A stretch of DNA of 64,000 bases from Streptomyces sp. 846.5 (GTDB lineage Bacteria; Actinomycetota; Actinomycetes; Streptomycetales; Streptomycetaceae), in assembly GCF_004365705.1 (NCBI RefSeq), contig NZ_SOBN01000001.1, forward strand, positions 2,962,001 to 3,026,000. Direction: 5' to 3'. This document shows positions 54,623 to 63,026 of the stretch, one piece after another; within the stretch, counting starts at the first letter, position 1; each line of letters begins with the position of its first letter. Below the pieces are notes generated by a model. The model worked only from the letters and a program-made list of their open reading frames with translations. It was not told the DNA's origin and searched no databases. The translations under genes and the position numbers were made by a program.

Positions 54623-55488
54623 CGGATGAGTCCCGTCCTTTCGAGGTACTTGGTGGTCTTGCGGAAGGTGCGCTGCTCGGCCTCGGCCCGGGCCGGCGAC
54701 TCCAGCAGGGCCCGGCGCAGCTCGTGCGGGCGCTCAAGACCGGCGTCGCGGTAGACCTGCGGGTGGTAGAGCGAGTCGAAGCTGTGCTTCAGGTAGCGGC
54801 GCAGGTAGTCGGAGATGTCGGCCAGCTCCTGCTCGGTGGCGGTCTGCTTCAGGTCCTGGTGCAGCAGGTCGACCAGCTCGCGGCCGAAGGCGATGTGCCG
54901 GGACTCGTCCTGGTGGTGGATCCGGTTGATGCCGCGGATCGTCTCGTGCAGCCGCTCGTCCTCGGCCATCGCCGAGTTGAAGTGGTCGACCAGCTCCTCG
55001 AAGATCAGGATGCGGGCGAACACCAGCAGGCTCTGGATCTTGGCCGAGGGGCCGGCCGTCTCCGCTCCGGCCGGCTGCCGGTAGATCTTCCCGCCGTAGC
55101 GGAGGCAGAATTCGGCGAAGAACCACATGTGCTCGTTCTCCTCGCCGATGAAATGGTGGAAGAACTCCGACGGCGTCTCAAAGCCGGCGGTGTGGATCCG
55201 GCCGACCACCTCGATGAGCAGTTCCCGGATACCGTGCACATTGAGGCTGTAGAAATTGATGCTCTCGTGCTTGGAAAGCGCGTGGAGCTGTTGCTGACTG
55301 AGCTTCTCGGCCCATTCCGTCCCGTACGTGGTGGTGAGCTCGGGGCTCATCCACCACATGTCTTCCGGGAGTCGGTCCGGCCACTCGAACAGCCGGTACG
55401 GGTTGTAGTAGTCATCGATCGATTTGGTGGCGAGTCGGTCCAGGATTCCCCGGAACCGGTCGTTTCGGTCGATTACATCGCTGACCAT
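54619..55488 (-). CDS. AurF-like diiron oxygenase, first gene of the main operon
   Basis: 289 residues. Helices carry ferritin-like ligands: Glu75 (SKHESINF), Glu117-x-x-His120 (GEENEHMW), Glu164/165 (LIFEELVDHF), and Glu195-x-x-His198 (HHQDESRHIAFG). This is the pattern of p-aminobenzoate N-oxygenase AurF and its relatives, which oxidise amines to hydroxylamine, nitroso or nitro groups. In this cluster the amine of a carrier-bound amino acid is a likely substrate. It overlaps the ligase by 4 nt and is preceded by a promoter (55532-55561). Confidence 0.82.
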   Translation of the reverse strand: MVSDVIDRNDRFRGILDRLATKSIDDYYNPYRLFEWPDRLPEDMWWMSPELTTTYGTEWAEKLSQQQLHALSKHESINFYSLNVHGIRELLIEVVGRIHTAGFETPSEFFHHFIGEENEHMWFFAEFCLRYGGKIYRQPAGAETAGPSAKIQSLLVFARILIFEELVDHFNSAMAEDERLHETIRGINRIHHQDESRHIAFGRELVDLLHQDLKQTATEQELADISDYLRRYLKHSFDSLYHPQVYRDAGLERPHELRRALLESPARAEAEQRTFRKTTKYLERTGLIR

Positions 55489-55531
55489 CGCGCGATGTCT
55501 CCGTTCGCCTCGGGGACTCTTTGACGGTCCC

Positions 55532-55561
55532 AGCGTAAGGATCGGCGCACGGATTCATCAA
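55532..55561 (-). promoter_or_regulatory. Promoter of the biosynthetic operon
   Basis: On the minus strand TTGATG (55556-55561) and TACGCT (55532-55537) are separated by 18 bp, a good SigA/HrdB-type pair, about 44 nt before the oxygenase start codon. A 10-bp palindrome CCGAATTCGG (55578-55587) lies just upstream and may be an operator. Confidence 0.6.
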
Positions 55562-55623
55562 CGCCCGGAACCGGCTGCCGAATTCGGTCAGCGGACACAT
55601 CGGTTCGTCCTGGGAGCAATGCG

Positions 55624-56250
55624 TCAGGGATGCGCGGCGAGTTCCGCGCGCAGGGCGGCGTTCTCCTGCTCCAGCCGCGCCAGGCGGTCCTGCACCGGGG
55701 CCAGCGCGTCGGAGAGCTCGCGTTGGCTGAAGCGGGGGGTGATGTGGTTGGGACAGTTCCAGGCGGTGGCCTCGACCCGGATGGTGACGAGTTGTTCGAC
55801 CGTGCCCTCGGTGCGCGGCGAGCGCAGGCGCTCGGCGAGCACGGGGTCATCGCCGGCCGGCACGGCGGTGGCATGGCCGAACAGCTTGAGGCGGGTCTGC
55901 CGGGCGTGGTCGATGAAGAAGAGCGCGACCCGGTCGTCGCCGCGCAGGTTGCCGGTGGTGATGTACTGCCGGTTGCCCCGGACGTCGAGGTAGCCGAGAG
56001 TGTGCTCGTCCAGGACGTGGACGAACCCCGGTGGGCCGCCGCGGAACTGGATGTACGGCCAGCCGGTCTCGCCCACGCTGGCGAACAGGAAGCCGTCGAG
56101 GCCGCGGATGAAGTCGATCTCGTCTCCGGTGAGCGGCTCGGGCTGCTCGCCCGGCTCCCGCAGTCGTCGGTCGCCCGCCGTGGCGCTGCCCATCTCCTGC
56201 TGGACCTGGCGCACCGCCGGGGTGAACGCGAGTCTGACGAACCGGCTCAT
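55624..56250 (-). CDS. Pyridoxamine-phosphate-oxidase-fold flavin protein
   Basis: 208 residues. FMN-binding split-barrel features: GFLFASVGETGWPYIQFRGGPPGF, GNRQYITTGNLRGDDRVALFFIDHA and the domain end EATAWNCPNHITPRF. A C-terminal helical coil (LARLEQENAALRAELA) may dimerise. It likely reduces or detoxifies a small molecule, or supplies redox for the pathway. Its start overlaps the stop of the LuxR-like regulator gene by 4 nt; the main operon has its own promoter downstream. Confidence 0.82.
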   Translation of the reverse strand: MSRFVRLAFTPAVRQVQQEMGSATAGDRRLREPGEQPEPLTGDEIDFIRGLDGFLFASVGETGWPYIQFRGGPPGFVHVLDEHTLGYLDVRGNRQYITTGNLRGDDRVALFFIDHARQTRLKLFGHATAVPAGDDPVLAERLRSPRTEGTVEQLVTIRVEATAWNCPNHITPRFSQRELSDALAPVQDRLARLEQENAALRAELAAHP

Positions 56251-57293
56251 GCGGCGCTCCTCACGGCCGGGTCGACCAGTCCGCTCCTGGCCGCCAGCAC
56301 GCCGGCCTGGAAGCGGCTGGTGGCCGACAGGTCCTGCATGATCGTGGCCACATGGCGGCGGAAGGTCCGCTCGGACATGCCCACCCGGCGCGCGATCACC
56401 TCGTCCTTGGCGCCGGAGGCCAGCAGGTCGAGCAGGGTCGCCTTCAGGTCCTCCAGCGTCCCCGCGTAGCCGGCCGCGCCGGAGTCGACATCGAATGCGG
56501 ACTCCCAGACCCGGGCGTGCAGTCCGGCCAGGAAGCCCGCGACCGCGCCCTCGTAGACGACGGCGATCGCGTCGCCCTCGCCGGCCGGGATGAAGGCGGT
56601 CTTCCGGTCGAAGACCAGGAAGCGGTCGCGCACCTCCTTGGTGGTGCGCACCTGCCCACCCGCGGGCAGGAGTTCGCCGATGTGCGCGCGGGTGCCGGAG
56701 TCGCCGCGGGCGGTGTGCGGGTAGAGGATCCGCCCCTTCGCGCCACGCCGCAGCGCCTCCAGCACCAGCGGACGGGCCGGCCGCAGCTCACGGGTCTCGT
56801 GCGCCACGCAGGGCTGCATCACCAGCACCTCGCTGGTGCAGCTCTGCGCGGCCTCCAGCAGCCGCAGTTCGATCTCCTCCTGGTCGTCGGTGATCACCAC
56901 CGACTCGGCGCGGCTCCTGGCCTGCTTCTCGAACGCCGCCACGAAGGAGCTCAACTGCCCCTTGAATCCGACCAGTCGGCGACGGCTGTCGAGGATCTCC
57001 CGTTCCAGCGGGACCAGCAGCTCCATCTGGGCGGCCTCGGGGCTGACCGCGACCAGCCGGTCCGCGCCGCCCTCCGCCGGCTTGACCAGGCGCAGTTCGC
57101 GCAGCACGCCGATCGCGTGCTCGGCGCGCCGCAGCGGGACCCCGAGCTCCTCGGCGATCCCGGACGGGCTGAAGTCGGCACGTCCGACGGTGCGTTCGTA
57201 GAACGCGACCACGAACTCGTCCACCTCGGCGGCCGCCTCGGCGGCCCGCCGGTTCTCCTGACGCAGAGTCTGTGCCGTGTGTTCCATCGTCAT
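56247..57293 (-). CDS. LuxR-type regulator with TrmB-like N-terminus
   Basis: 348 residues. The N-terminal winged helix (about 24-75; GIAEELGVPLRRAEHAIGVL) resembles TrmB or ArsR folds; the middle (125-250) has a PLD-like ligand region; the C-terminus (270-335) is a LuxR HTH (LLASGAKDEVIARRVGMSER TFRRHV). Such proteins are common in streptomycetes as cluster regulators and may sense a small molecule. It is cotranscribed with the flavin protein and probably acts on the main operon. Confidence 0.82.
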   Translation of the reverse strand: MTMEHTAQTLRQENRRAAEAAAEVDEFVVAFYERTVGRADFSPSGIAEELGVPLRRAEHAIGVLRELRLVKPAEGGADRLVAVSPEAAQMELLVPLEREILDSRRRLVGFKGQLSSFVAAFEKQARSRAESVVITDDQEEIELRLLEAAQSCTSEVLVMQPCVAHETRELRPARPLVLEALRRGAKGRILYPHTARGDSGTRAHIGELLPAGGQVRTTKEVRDRFLVFDRKTAFIPAGEGDAIAVVYEGAVAGFLAGLHARVWESAFDVDSGAAGYAGTLEDLKATLLDLLASGAKDEVIARRVGMSERTFRRHVATIMQDLSATSRFQAGVLAARSGLVDPAVRSAA

Positions 57294-57572
57294 CTCATTC
57301 CGATCGCACGGACGGCGGCGAAGGGCAGCGTGAGCTGTGGCAACGTGTCACCTCATGAATCGGCACGGGGAACGGCCTTGCGGTGCCACCACCGTACGGA
57401 GCCGCCCTGGTCGGGCCCCTACAGTCGGACCAGAGGACCGGCAGCTTCCGGGAGGCCGATCGTGGCCGAACGCCCCGGTGCTGACCTGTGGTTCTGCCGG
57501 TGGCCGCCGATCGGCCCGGAGGAACCGGCAGAACCGGGGCAACTGCCGGAGCAGTTGTCCTGCCGCCGCTCC

Positions 57573-60293
57573 TCAGCTGGACCGGCAGGGCTCGCCGAGC
57601 ACCCGGACCGTCTCCCCGGGGCGCTCCAGCGCACGACAGCTGATCCCCGGCTCGGTGCCGCCGCTCTCCTGGTGCGCGGTGCCGATGCGGCGCAGCGCCA
57701 GCGCCTGCCCGTCCAGCCAGCCGGCCTGCCGCGCGAGCTGCAGCGCGCTGCCGAACAGTTCCAGGGCCTGCGCGCGGTCCGCCAGCGCCCAGTGGCACTC
57801 GGCGCGCCGCAGCTGGGCGGCGGCCTGCGCCCGCAGCTCGCCGTCGGCGACGGCGGCGAACAGGCTGGCGGTCGCGACCTTGAGGCAGTCGCCGGTGTAC
57901 ATCCCCGCCGAGAGGTAGCCGTGCAGACTCTCCGCCAGCCGCCAGGCGATCTCGGTGAAGCCGGCGCCGGACGCCTGCAGCACGGCGCTGGCCAGGTTCT
58001 CCCGCTCGCTGTCCAGCCACTCCGAGGCCTGACCGTGGTCCGAGAAGACCAGCGCGGCCGAGGGCGCGGTCCCGGCGGACGGGGCCGAGGCGGAGTCCGA
58101 GGACGGGTCCGCCGGGTAGAGCAGCCGGGCCGCCGCGTCGGTGTGGTAGAGGTACCAGTCGAAGAGCCGCTGCCGGGCCGCGTGCGCCTCCTCCCTGCTG
58201 ACCAGCTCGCGGGCGTAGGAGCGCAGCAGGTCGTGCAGCCCGAACCGGCCGGCTGGCCGCTCCTGCACCAGATGGGTGTCGGTCAGGCTCACCAGCAGTC
58301 CGGCCGATTCGGCCGAGGTCGAGTCCGCCAGCGCCGCGGCGCCGGCCACGGTGAGGTCCGGGCCCGGCATCAGGCCCAGGAGCCGGAACATCCGCTGGGC
58401 CGCGGCCGGGAGCGCGCGGTAGGAGAGGTCGAAGGCGGCCCGCACGGTCGAGCGCCGGTCCCCGTCGACGCGCAGCCGGCTGAGCACGTCGTCACCCGCC
58501 AGCTCGGCGCAGTAGTCGGCGATGCCGGCACTGCGGGCCACCAGGTTGGCGCCGGCGATCCGGATGGCCAGCGGCAGGCCGCCGCACAGCTGCACCAGCC
58601 TGCGGGCCGCCTCCTCGTCGGCGGCGACCCCGCACTCGCCGATGATGCTGGCCAGCAGATGGCAGGCCTCGTCCGGATCGAGCACGTCCAGGGCGAGCCG
58701 GCGGGCGCCGTCGCTCGCGACCAGTCCGGCGAGCTGGCTGCGGCTGGTGATCACCACCGCGCAGCCCTGGGCGCCCGGGATGAGCGGCCTGACCTGCTCG
58801 GCGTCGCGCGCGTTGTCGAGCACGATCAGCATCTGCCGGTCGGCGAGCAGGGTGCGGTAGAGCGCCGCGGCCTCGTCCTCGTCCGCGGGCAGCCGGTCGG
58901 GCGGAACGCCCAGGGCCCGGAGGAACTGCGCGAGGACGTCGCCGGGGCGCAGCGTCGGCAGCGGGGAGTGGCCGCGCAGGTCGACGAACAACTGCCCGTC
59001 CTCGAAGTGTTCGCGCCGCGCGTGCGCCCAGTGCACCGCGAGGGCGGTCTTGCCGACCCCGGGCGCGCCGACCACCGCCACCACGTGCGAGCGCCGGGCC
59101 GGGTCGGGCGAGACCAGGTCGTCCAGTTCCCGCATCTCCCGCCGCCGCCCGACACAGGAGCCGGCCCTGGCGGGCAGCTGGGCCGGGTGCGGGCCGGTGA
59201 GCGCGGTGCGGTCGGCCGGCGGCGGATGGACCGGGCGCTGAGCCAGGGGCAGTTGCTGGCGCAGCACCTGCAGATGGGCGTCGCGGACCTCGGCGCTGGG
59301 CGCGATGCCCAGTTCCTCGTCGAGCCGGTCGCGCAGGCGGCTGAACACATTGAGCGCGGCGGCCTGCTCCCCGCAGCTGGCGAGGACCAGGATCAGCCGG
59401 GCGTGCAGACCTTCGTGCAGCGGCTCGGAGCCCACCATGTCCCACAGCACCGGGACGGCCTCCTCGGGGCGGCCCAGCAGCAGCGCCGTGTCGGCGTGCA
59501 GCAGCACCGCCTTCACCCGGCGTTCGTTGGCCGCCACCGCGGCCGGGTGCTGGCGCAGCACCGGGTCCGCGTCCGCGAGCACCGGCCCGCGCCACCACTG
59601 CAGGGCCTGCGTCAGCGACTCGTACGCGGCCCCGGGGTCCTGCGCGCGGTGCTGGCGCGTCGCCCGGTCCAGCAGCTCGTCGAAGTGGCCGAGGTCGATG
59701 TGGTTCCGGGACGCCTCCAGCTGGTAGCCGTTGGGCGTGCGGACGACGGTCGGCGGCGGGACGGTCCGCAGGCCGCCCGGTCCCAGCAGCTGGCGGACCT
59801 GGCTGACGTAGGTGTGGATCAGGCTCTGGTGGGAGCTGGGCGGCCCGGACGGCCAGAGGGTGTCGGTGATCTCCTGCTGGGTGGAGGGCTCGGGGTGCTT
59901 CAGCGCCAGCAGCCCGAGCACGCGGCGCAGCCTCGGGCTGGTGACCGCGACGGGGGTCTGGCCGCGCTGGAGCGAGAGCGTGCCGAGGATCAGCAGCCGC
60001 GGCCGGCCGGCCCCGCGCGGTGGCCCGCTGCGGGCGGCGTCCAGCAGATCCGCCAGCTCGCCGCCGGTCAGCCCCAGCGCATCGGCCAGACGTTGCAGGG
60101 TGCGCGAGTGGGGTCGCTGGACCCGGCCGCGCTCGATGTCGCGCAGCGCCCTGGTACTGATCCCGGCCCGCGCCGCGGCCACCTCCTGGCTCAGCCCGGC
60201 CCGTCTGCGGAACGACTGGAGCCGTGGGCCGAACAGGCCCTCCCCGTCCGGCCCTTCTCGGTGAAACCCCGTGACCGACATCAGCTCCGACAT
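57573..60293 (-). CDS. SARP-type regulator with Xre HTH, BTAD, NB-ARC and TPR domains
   Basis: 906 residues. An Xre-like HTH (22-85; SQEVAAARAGISTRALRDIE) precedes an OmpR-like winged helix (about 98-190), BTAD (195-345), an NB-ARC ATPase (Lys415 in GAPGVGKTAL; LIVLDNARD as Walker B) and a TPR-rich C-terminus (750-906). This is the AfsR/RedD class that activates antibiotic operons by binding direct repeats. A DasR-like box 35 nt upstream of the start suggests repression by DasR. It is the main candidate activator of the 46-55 kb operon. Confidence 0.92.
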   Translation of the reverse strand: MSELMSVTGFHREGPDGEGLFGPRLQSFRRRAGLSQEVAAARAGISTRALRDIERGRVQRPHSRTLQRLADALGLTGGELADLLDAARSGPPRGAGRPRLLILGTLSLQRGQTPVAVTSPRLRRVLGLLALKHPEPSTQQEITDTLWPSGPPSSHQSLIHTYVSQVRQLLGPGGLRTVPPPTVVRTPNGYQLEASRNHIDLGHFDELLDRATRQHRAQDPGAAYESLTQALQWWRGPVLADADPVLRQHPAAVAANERRVKAVLLHADTALLLGRPEEAVPVLWDMVGSEPLHEGLHARLILVLASCGEQAAALNVFSRLRDRLDEELGIAPSAEVRDAHLQVLRQQLPLAQRPVHPPPADRTALTGPHPAQLPARAGSCVGRRREMRELDDLVSPDPARRSHVVAVVGAPGVGKTALAVHWAHARREHFEDGQLFVDLRGHSPLPTLRPGDVLAQFLRALGVPPDRLPADEDEAAALYRTLLADRQMLIVLDNARDAEQVRPLIPGAQGCAVVITSRSQLAGLVASDGARRLALDVLDPDEACHLLASIIGECGVAADEEAARRLVQLCGGLPLAIRIAGANLVARSAGIADYCAELAGDDVLSRLRVDGDRRSTVRAAFDLSYRALPAAAQRMFRLLGLMPGPDLTVAGAAALADSTSAESAGLLVSLTDTHLVQERPAGRFGLHDLLRSYARELVSREEAHAARQRLFDWYLYHTDAAARLLYPADPSSDSASAPSAGTAPSAALVFSDHGQASEWLDSERENLASAVLQASGAGFTEIAWRLAESLHGYLSAGMYTGDCLKVATASLFAAVADGELRAQAAAQLRRAECHWALADRAQALELFGSALQLARQAGWLDGQALALRRIGTAHQESGGTEPGISCRALERPGETVRVLGEPCRSS

Positions 60294-60327
60294 GGCATCC
60301 CCCTACATTGGCTTCGTCAACGATCAG

Positions 60328-60343
60328 TTTGGACTAGACCAAT
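60328..60343 (-). promoter_or_regulatory. DasR-like box before the SARP gene
   Basis: TTTGGACTAGACCAAT matches 12 of 16 bases of the dre consensus, including the whole TAGACCA half, with the palindromic core TTGG-ACTAGA-CCAA. It ends 35 nt before the start codon, overlapping the expected promoter. Confidence 0.6.
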
Positions 60344-60394
60344 GGGCCAGGCAAGGGAAGAGCCGGTCGGCTCGCGGTCGGCTCGTGCGGTCGG

Positions 60395-61093
60395 CTACTG
60401 CTGGGCCTGCCAGCTCCAACGGCGCCGGATCACCCGGTAGTTCGCCGCTCCGGCCAGGGCGACGGCCGCCCGGTAGCCCTGCGGCGCGGGGACGTCGGCG
60501 ACGAAGTAGTCGCGCGCCCAGGCGGCCCCGCCCGCCGCCGGCGCCGGGCGGACGTCCCGCACCGGGATCCGCAGGCCCTCGGCCAGCCGGCCGCCGTGTG
60601 CCTTGACCAGGGCCTCCTTGCGCACCCAGAGCCGGGCGAAGCGGTCGGCCCGGCTCTCGGCATCCGGTGCCGCCCGGACGAACCGGGCCTCCTCGGGCGG
60701 GTAGTAGCGGTTCGCCGCCGCGGTGGACTCCGCCGCCGGAAGCACGCGTTGGACGTCCACCCCGACCCGGCGCGACGCGCTGACCGCGACCATGCTGAGC
60801 TCGTCCGAGTGGGAGAGGTTGACCTGGACCCCGGTCCACCGCCCGGCCAGCGCGGGCTTGCCGTGCGGCCCGCGCTCCCAGCGGAGTTCCTCGGCCGGGG
60901 CGCCCAGGAGCCGGGCGACGATGTCGCGGGCGGCGCCATGGGCGACGACGAACCGGCGCCGGTCGTCGGCCGAGCGGATGGCCTCGGCGCGCCGCCGCTC
61001 CCCGGCGTCCAGCACGGCGAACAGGTCCGCCAGCACGGCCTCGGACCGCTGGTCGGGCACCAGCCAGACCCGGACGGCGTCGGCCACCCGCAC
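60395..61093 (-). CDS. Sfp-type 4'-phosphopantetheinyl transferase
   Basis: 232 residues from GTG 61093, two bases after the stop of the sugar-binding gene. Sfp signature residues GVDVQRV (Asp) and WVRKEALVKA (Glu and Lys) with NLSHSDELS upstream are intact. Sfp enzymes activate NRPS/PKS carrier domains, so this one could serve the Pls-type synthetase or the cluster's ACPs besides the AcpS at 53370. Its coupling to a sugar-binding lipoprotein gene is odd. Confidence 0.92.
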   Translation of the reverse strand: MRVADAVRVWLVPDQRSEAVLADLFAVLDAGERRRAEAIRSADDRRRFVVAHGAARDIVARLLGAPAEELRWERGPHGKPALAGRWTGVQVNLSHSDELSMVAVSASRRVGVDVQRVLPAAESTAAANRYYPPEEARFVRAAPDAESRADRFARLWVRKEALVKAHGGRLAEGLRIPVRDVRPAPAAGGAAWARDYFVADVPAPQGYRAAVALAGAANYRVIRRRWSWQAQQ

Positions 61094-61095
61094 TC

Positions 61096-62379
61096 TCAGC
61101 CCTGACCGAGCCGGGCCGCCAGTTTGGCGTCGGCCGCGGCGGCGGCCGTCTGCGGGTCCTTGCCCTGCAGGATCGGCGTGAGGAAGAGGTCGGTGATCGG
61201 GTTCGGCGTGTTCTCCACGTTCCCCCAGTTCGGGACGAGCGGGGTGAATCCGGCGTCGGCCGCCTCCTGGGACGCCGCGGCCGCGTAGGCGTTGCCCTTG
61301 AGCGCCGGGTAGAGCGTGGCCTTGTTCGGCAGGAAGCCGGACTGCTTGGCGAAGGCGCTCTCGTTGGTGTCGTTGAGCGCGATCTTCAGAAGGCCCAGGG
61401 CCAGGTCCGGATTGGCCGAGTTCTGCGCCACAGCGAGGTTGGAGCCGCCGAAGAAGGTCTTGGCCGGCTTGCCCGGGGTGTCGCCGGGGATCGGGAACCA
61501 GCCGATGTCGCCGGCCATCCCCGGATTGTCCTTCACCACCGCGTTCTCCTCGTACCCCATGGCGATCATCGAGGCGACGTCGCCCTTGGCGAAGACCGAG
61601 GACTCCAGCGGATGCCCCTCGTCCTGGTCGACCGGGGCCGTGCCGAAGCTGTTGAGCTTCTTGAACAGCTGGGCGGCCTGGAGCGCCTGCGGGCTGCCGA
61701 GGTCGCCGACCCAGCGGCCGTTCTGCTCGGTGAGCACATCCGCCCCGGCGTCCTGGAGGAAGCCGTCGAAGGCGTACCAGTTCTGGCCGGGCAGGTAGAG
61801 CGCGGACTTCACCCCGGAGGTCTGCTTCAGCTGGGCCAGGTCGGTCAGCCACTGGGCCATGGTGGTCGGCGGGGTGAGCCCGGCGCGGTTCCAGAGCTTC
61901 TTGTTGTACATCACGGCCCGGGGGCCGGCGTACCAGGGCGCGGCGAACTGCTTCCCGCCGACCAGCGTCGACTTGTTCATCGACGGGGTCCAGTCCGCGC
62001 CGCCGAGCTGGGTCCGGTACTTGTCGAGGTCCATCAGACCGCCGGTGGAGGCGTAGTACGCGGTCTGGGTGTTGCCGATGTCGAGGATGTCGGGCGGGAC
62101 CATGTTGGAGAGCGCGTCGGTGACGGTCGCCTGGATGCCGGTCCACTGCTGCGTCTTGAAGTCGACCGTGGCGCCCGGGTACTGCTGCTCGAACTGCGCC
62201 TTCACCGAGGCCATCCAGCTCGGCAGGTCGTCCCCGGCCATCAGCCAGACCACCAGTTTCCTGCCCTCGAAGGACGTGGCCGAGCTCTTGGCCCCGCCCG
62301 AACCTCCCCCACTGCACGCACTGGCACCGACCATGACCACGGCCGTACCCAGCGCGGCGACCAACCGTCGACGATTCAC
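61096..62379 (-). CDS. ABC sugar-binding lipoprotein, paralogue of DasA
   Basis: 427 residues from GTG 62379 with AGGAGGGG upstream. A signal with an RRR start ends in the lipobox ASAC; the solute-binding family 1 fold shows WLMAGDDLPSWMASV, ILDIGNTQTAYYASTGGL, AAPWYAGPRAVMYNKKL and LYLPGQNWYAFDGF. These segments match the divergent DasA line by line, so the two arose by duplication. No permease gene is next to it; the second cistron is the Sfp-type transferase. Dre-like boxes lie upstream. Confidence 0.88.
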   Translation of the reverse strand: MNRRRLVAALGTAVVMVGASACSGGGSGGAKSSATSFEGRKLVVWLMAGDDLPSWMASVKAQFEQQYPGATVDFKTQQWTGIQATVTDALSNMVPPDILDIGNTQTAYYASTGGLMDLDKYRTQLGGADWTPSMNKSTLVGGKQFAAPWYAGPRAVMYNKKLWNRAGLTPPTTMAQWLTDLAQLKQTSGVKSALYLPGQNWYAFDGFLQDAGADVLTEQNGRWVGDLGSPQALQAAQLFKKLNSFGTAPVDQDEGHPLESSVFAKGDVASMIAMGYEENAVVKDNPGMAGDIGWFPIPGDTPGKPAKTFFGGSNLAVAQNSANPDLALGLLKIALNDTNESAFAKQSGFLPNKATLYPALKGNAYAAAASQEAADAGFTPLVPNWGNVENTPNPITDLFLTPILQGKDPQTAAAAADAKLAARLGQG

Positions 62380-62536
62380 GCCATCCCCTCCTCGGACGCC
62401 CCAGCGCTGCCCCGGACCCCGCACGCGGACAATCCCCGGGGGTCGCCCCCGCGCCCCGGACGCAACGGTGTCGGTGCCGATGAAATACACCAAAGGCCTT
62501 GCATAATGCGCGCGCCCAATTCGGCACCGAATCGCA

Positions 62537-62552
62537 CTTGGCATAGACCAAT
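62537..62552 (-). promoter_or_regulatory. Weak DasR-like box before the sugar-binding/PPTase operon
   Basis: CTTGGCATAGACCAAT matches 11 of 16 dre positions, with a complete TAGACCA half. It lies 158 nt upstream of the GTG at 62379. Confidence 0.45.
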
Positions 62553-62684
62553 TGCCGGAGTCTGGCGCTCTGCGCGCACTGCGGTCAAGGAAAGGCAACC
62601 CCCGTGCGGCAAGGTGTTACCGGACCGACACCTCGGCGGTGACTTGTCCCGATTCTCCGCGTTTGCAGGGGTTTTGGAGTCCTT

Positions 62685-62700
62685 ATTGGTCCAGTCCTAC
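62685..62700. promoter_or_regulatory. Weak DasR-like box
   Basis: ATTGGTCCAGTCCTAC matches 10 of 16 dre positions. Noted because it lies in line with the other boxes. Confidence 0.3.
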
Positions 62701-62784
62701 CCCTGGCGTCCATCTGCGACCACCTGGCTTGTCAAGCGTTGGTAACGGCTTGGCCCAGCCTGTCGAGAACTCTTGACGCCCCAC

Positions 62785-62800
62785 ATTGGTCCATGCCAAT
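62785..62800 (+). promoter_or_regulatory. DasR-like box A upstream of dasA
   Basis: ATTGGTCCATGCCAAT is a near palindrome (ATTGG/CCAAT arms) and matches 11 of 16 dre positions. It is 8 bp from box B, suggesting paired binding. Confidence 0.5.
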
Positions 62801-62808
62801 CTCCGACC

Positions 62809-62824
62809 ACTGGTCTACACCAAT
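62809..62824 (+). promoter_or_regulatory. DasR-like box B upstream of dasA (strongest)
   Basis: ACTGGTCTACACCAAT matches 14 of 16 positions of the dre consensus ACTGGTCTAGACCACT. Control of dasA by DasR is established in S. coelicolor. Confidence 0.75.
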
Positions 62825-63026
62825 CAGGTGGCTGCGTCGGAGCGACTGCCGTGGAATTCACCATTCCGCGTGGTTTCGGGCCGGTGCGCGGAAGCCACAG
62901 CTCCACCAGCACCACGCGAAGACGGCACAACCCCCATTGAGCACCTTCCTTCAGGCACGGTCAAGCTCAGGAACACCTCCGAGACCGAACCGGTGCCCTC
63001 TCTCGCTCATCCCTCAGGAGGATGTT

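Larger units (their letters stand above)
62380..63026. promoter_or_regulatory. Divergent DasR-type control region between two sugar-binding genes
   Basis: 647 bp without a gene. It contains four dre-like boxes (62537-62552, 62685-62700, 62785-62800 and 62809-62824, the last the strongest) and the AGGAGG ribosome site for dasA (63016-63021). Confidence 0.7.

Noticed and set aside
56352..60440. Very long plus-strand open frame opposite the LuxR-like and SARP genes
   Set aside because: Arg/Gly/Pro/Gln-rich shadow; the minus-strand products have clear domains and start signals.
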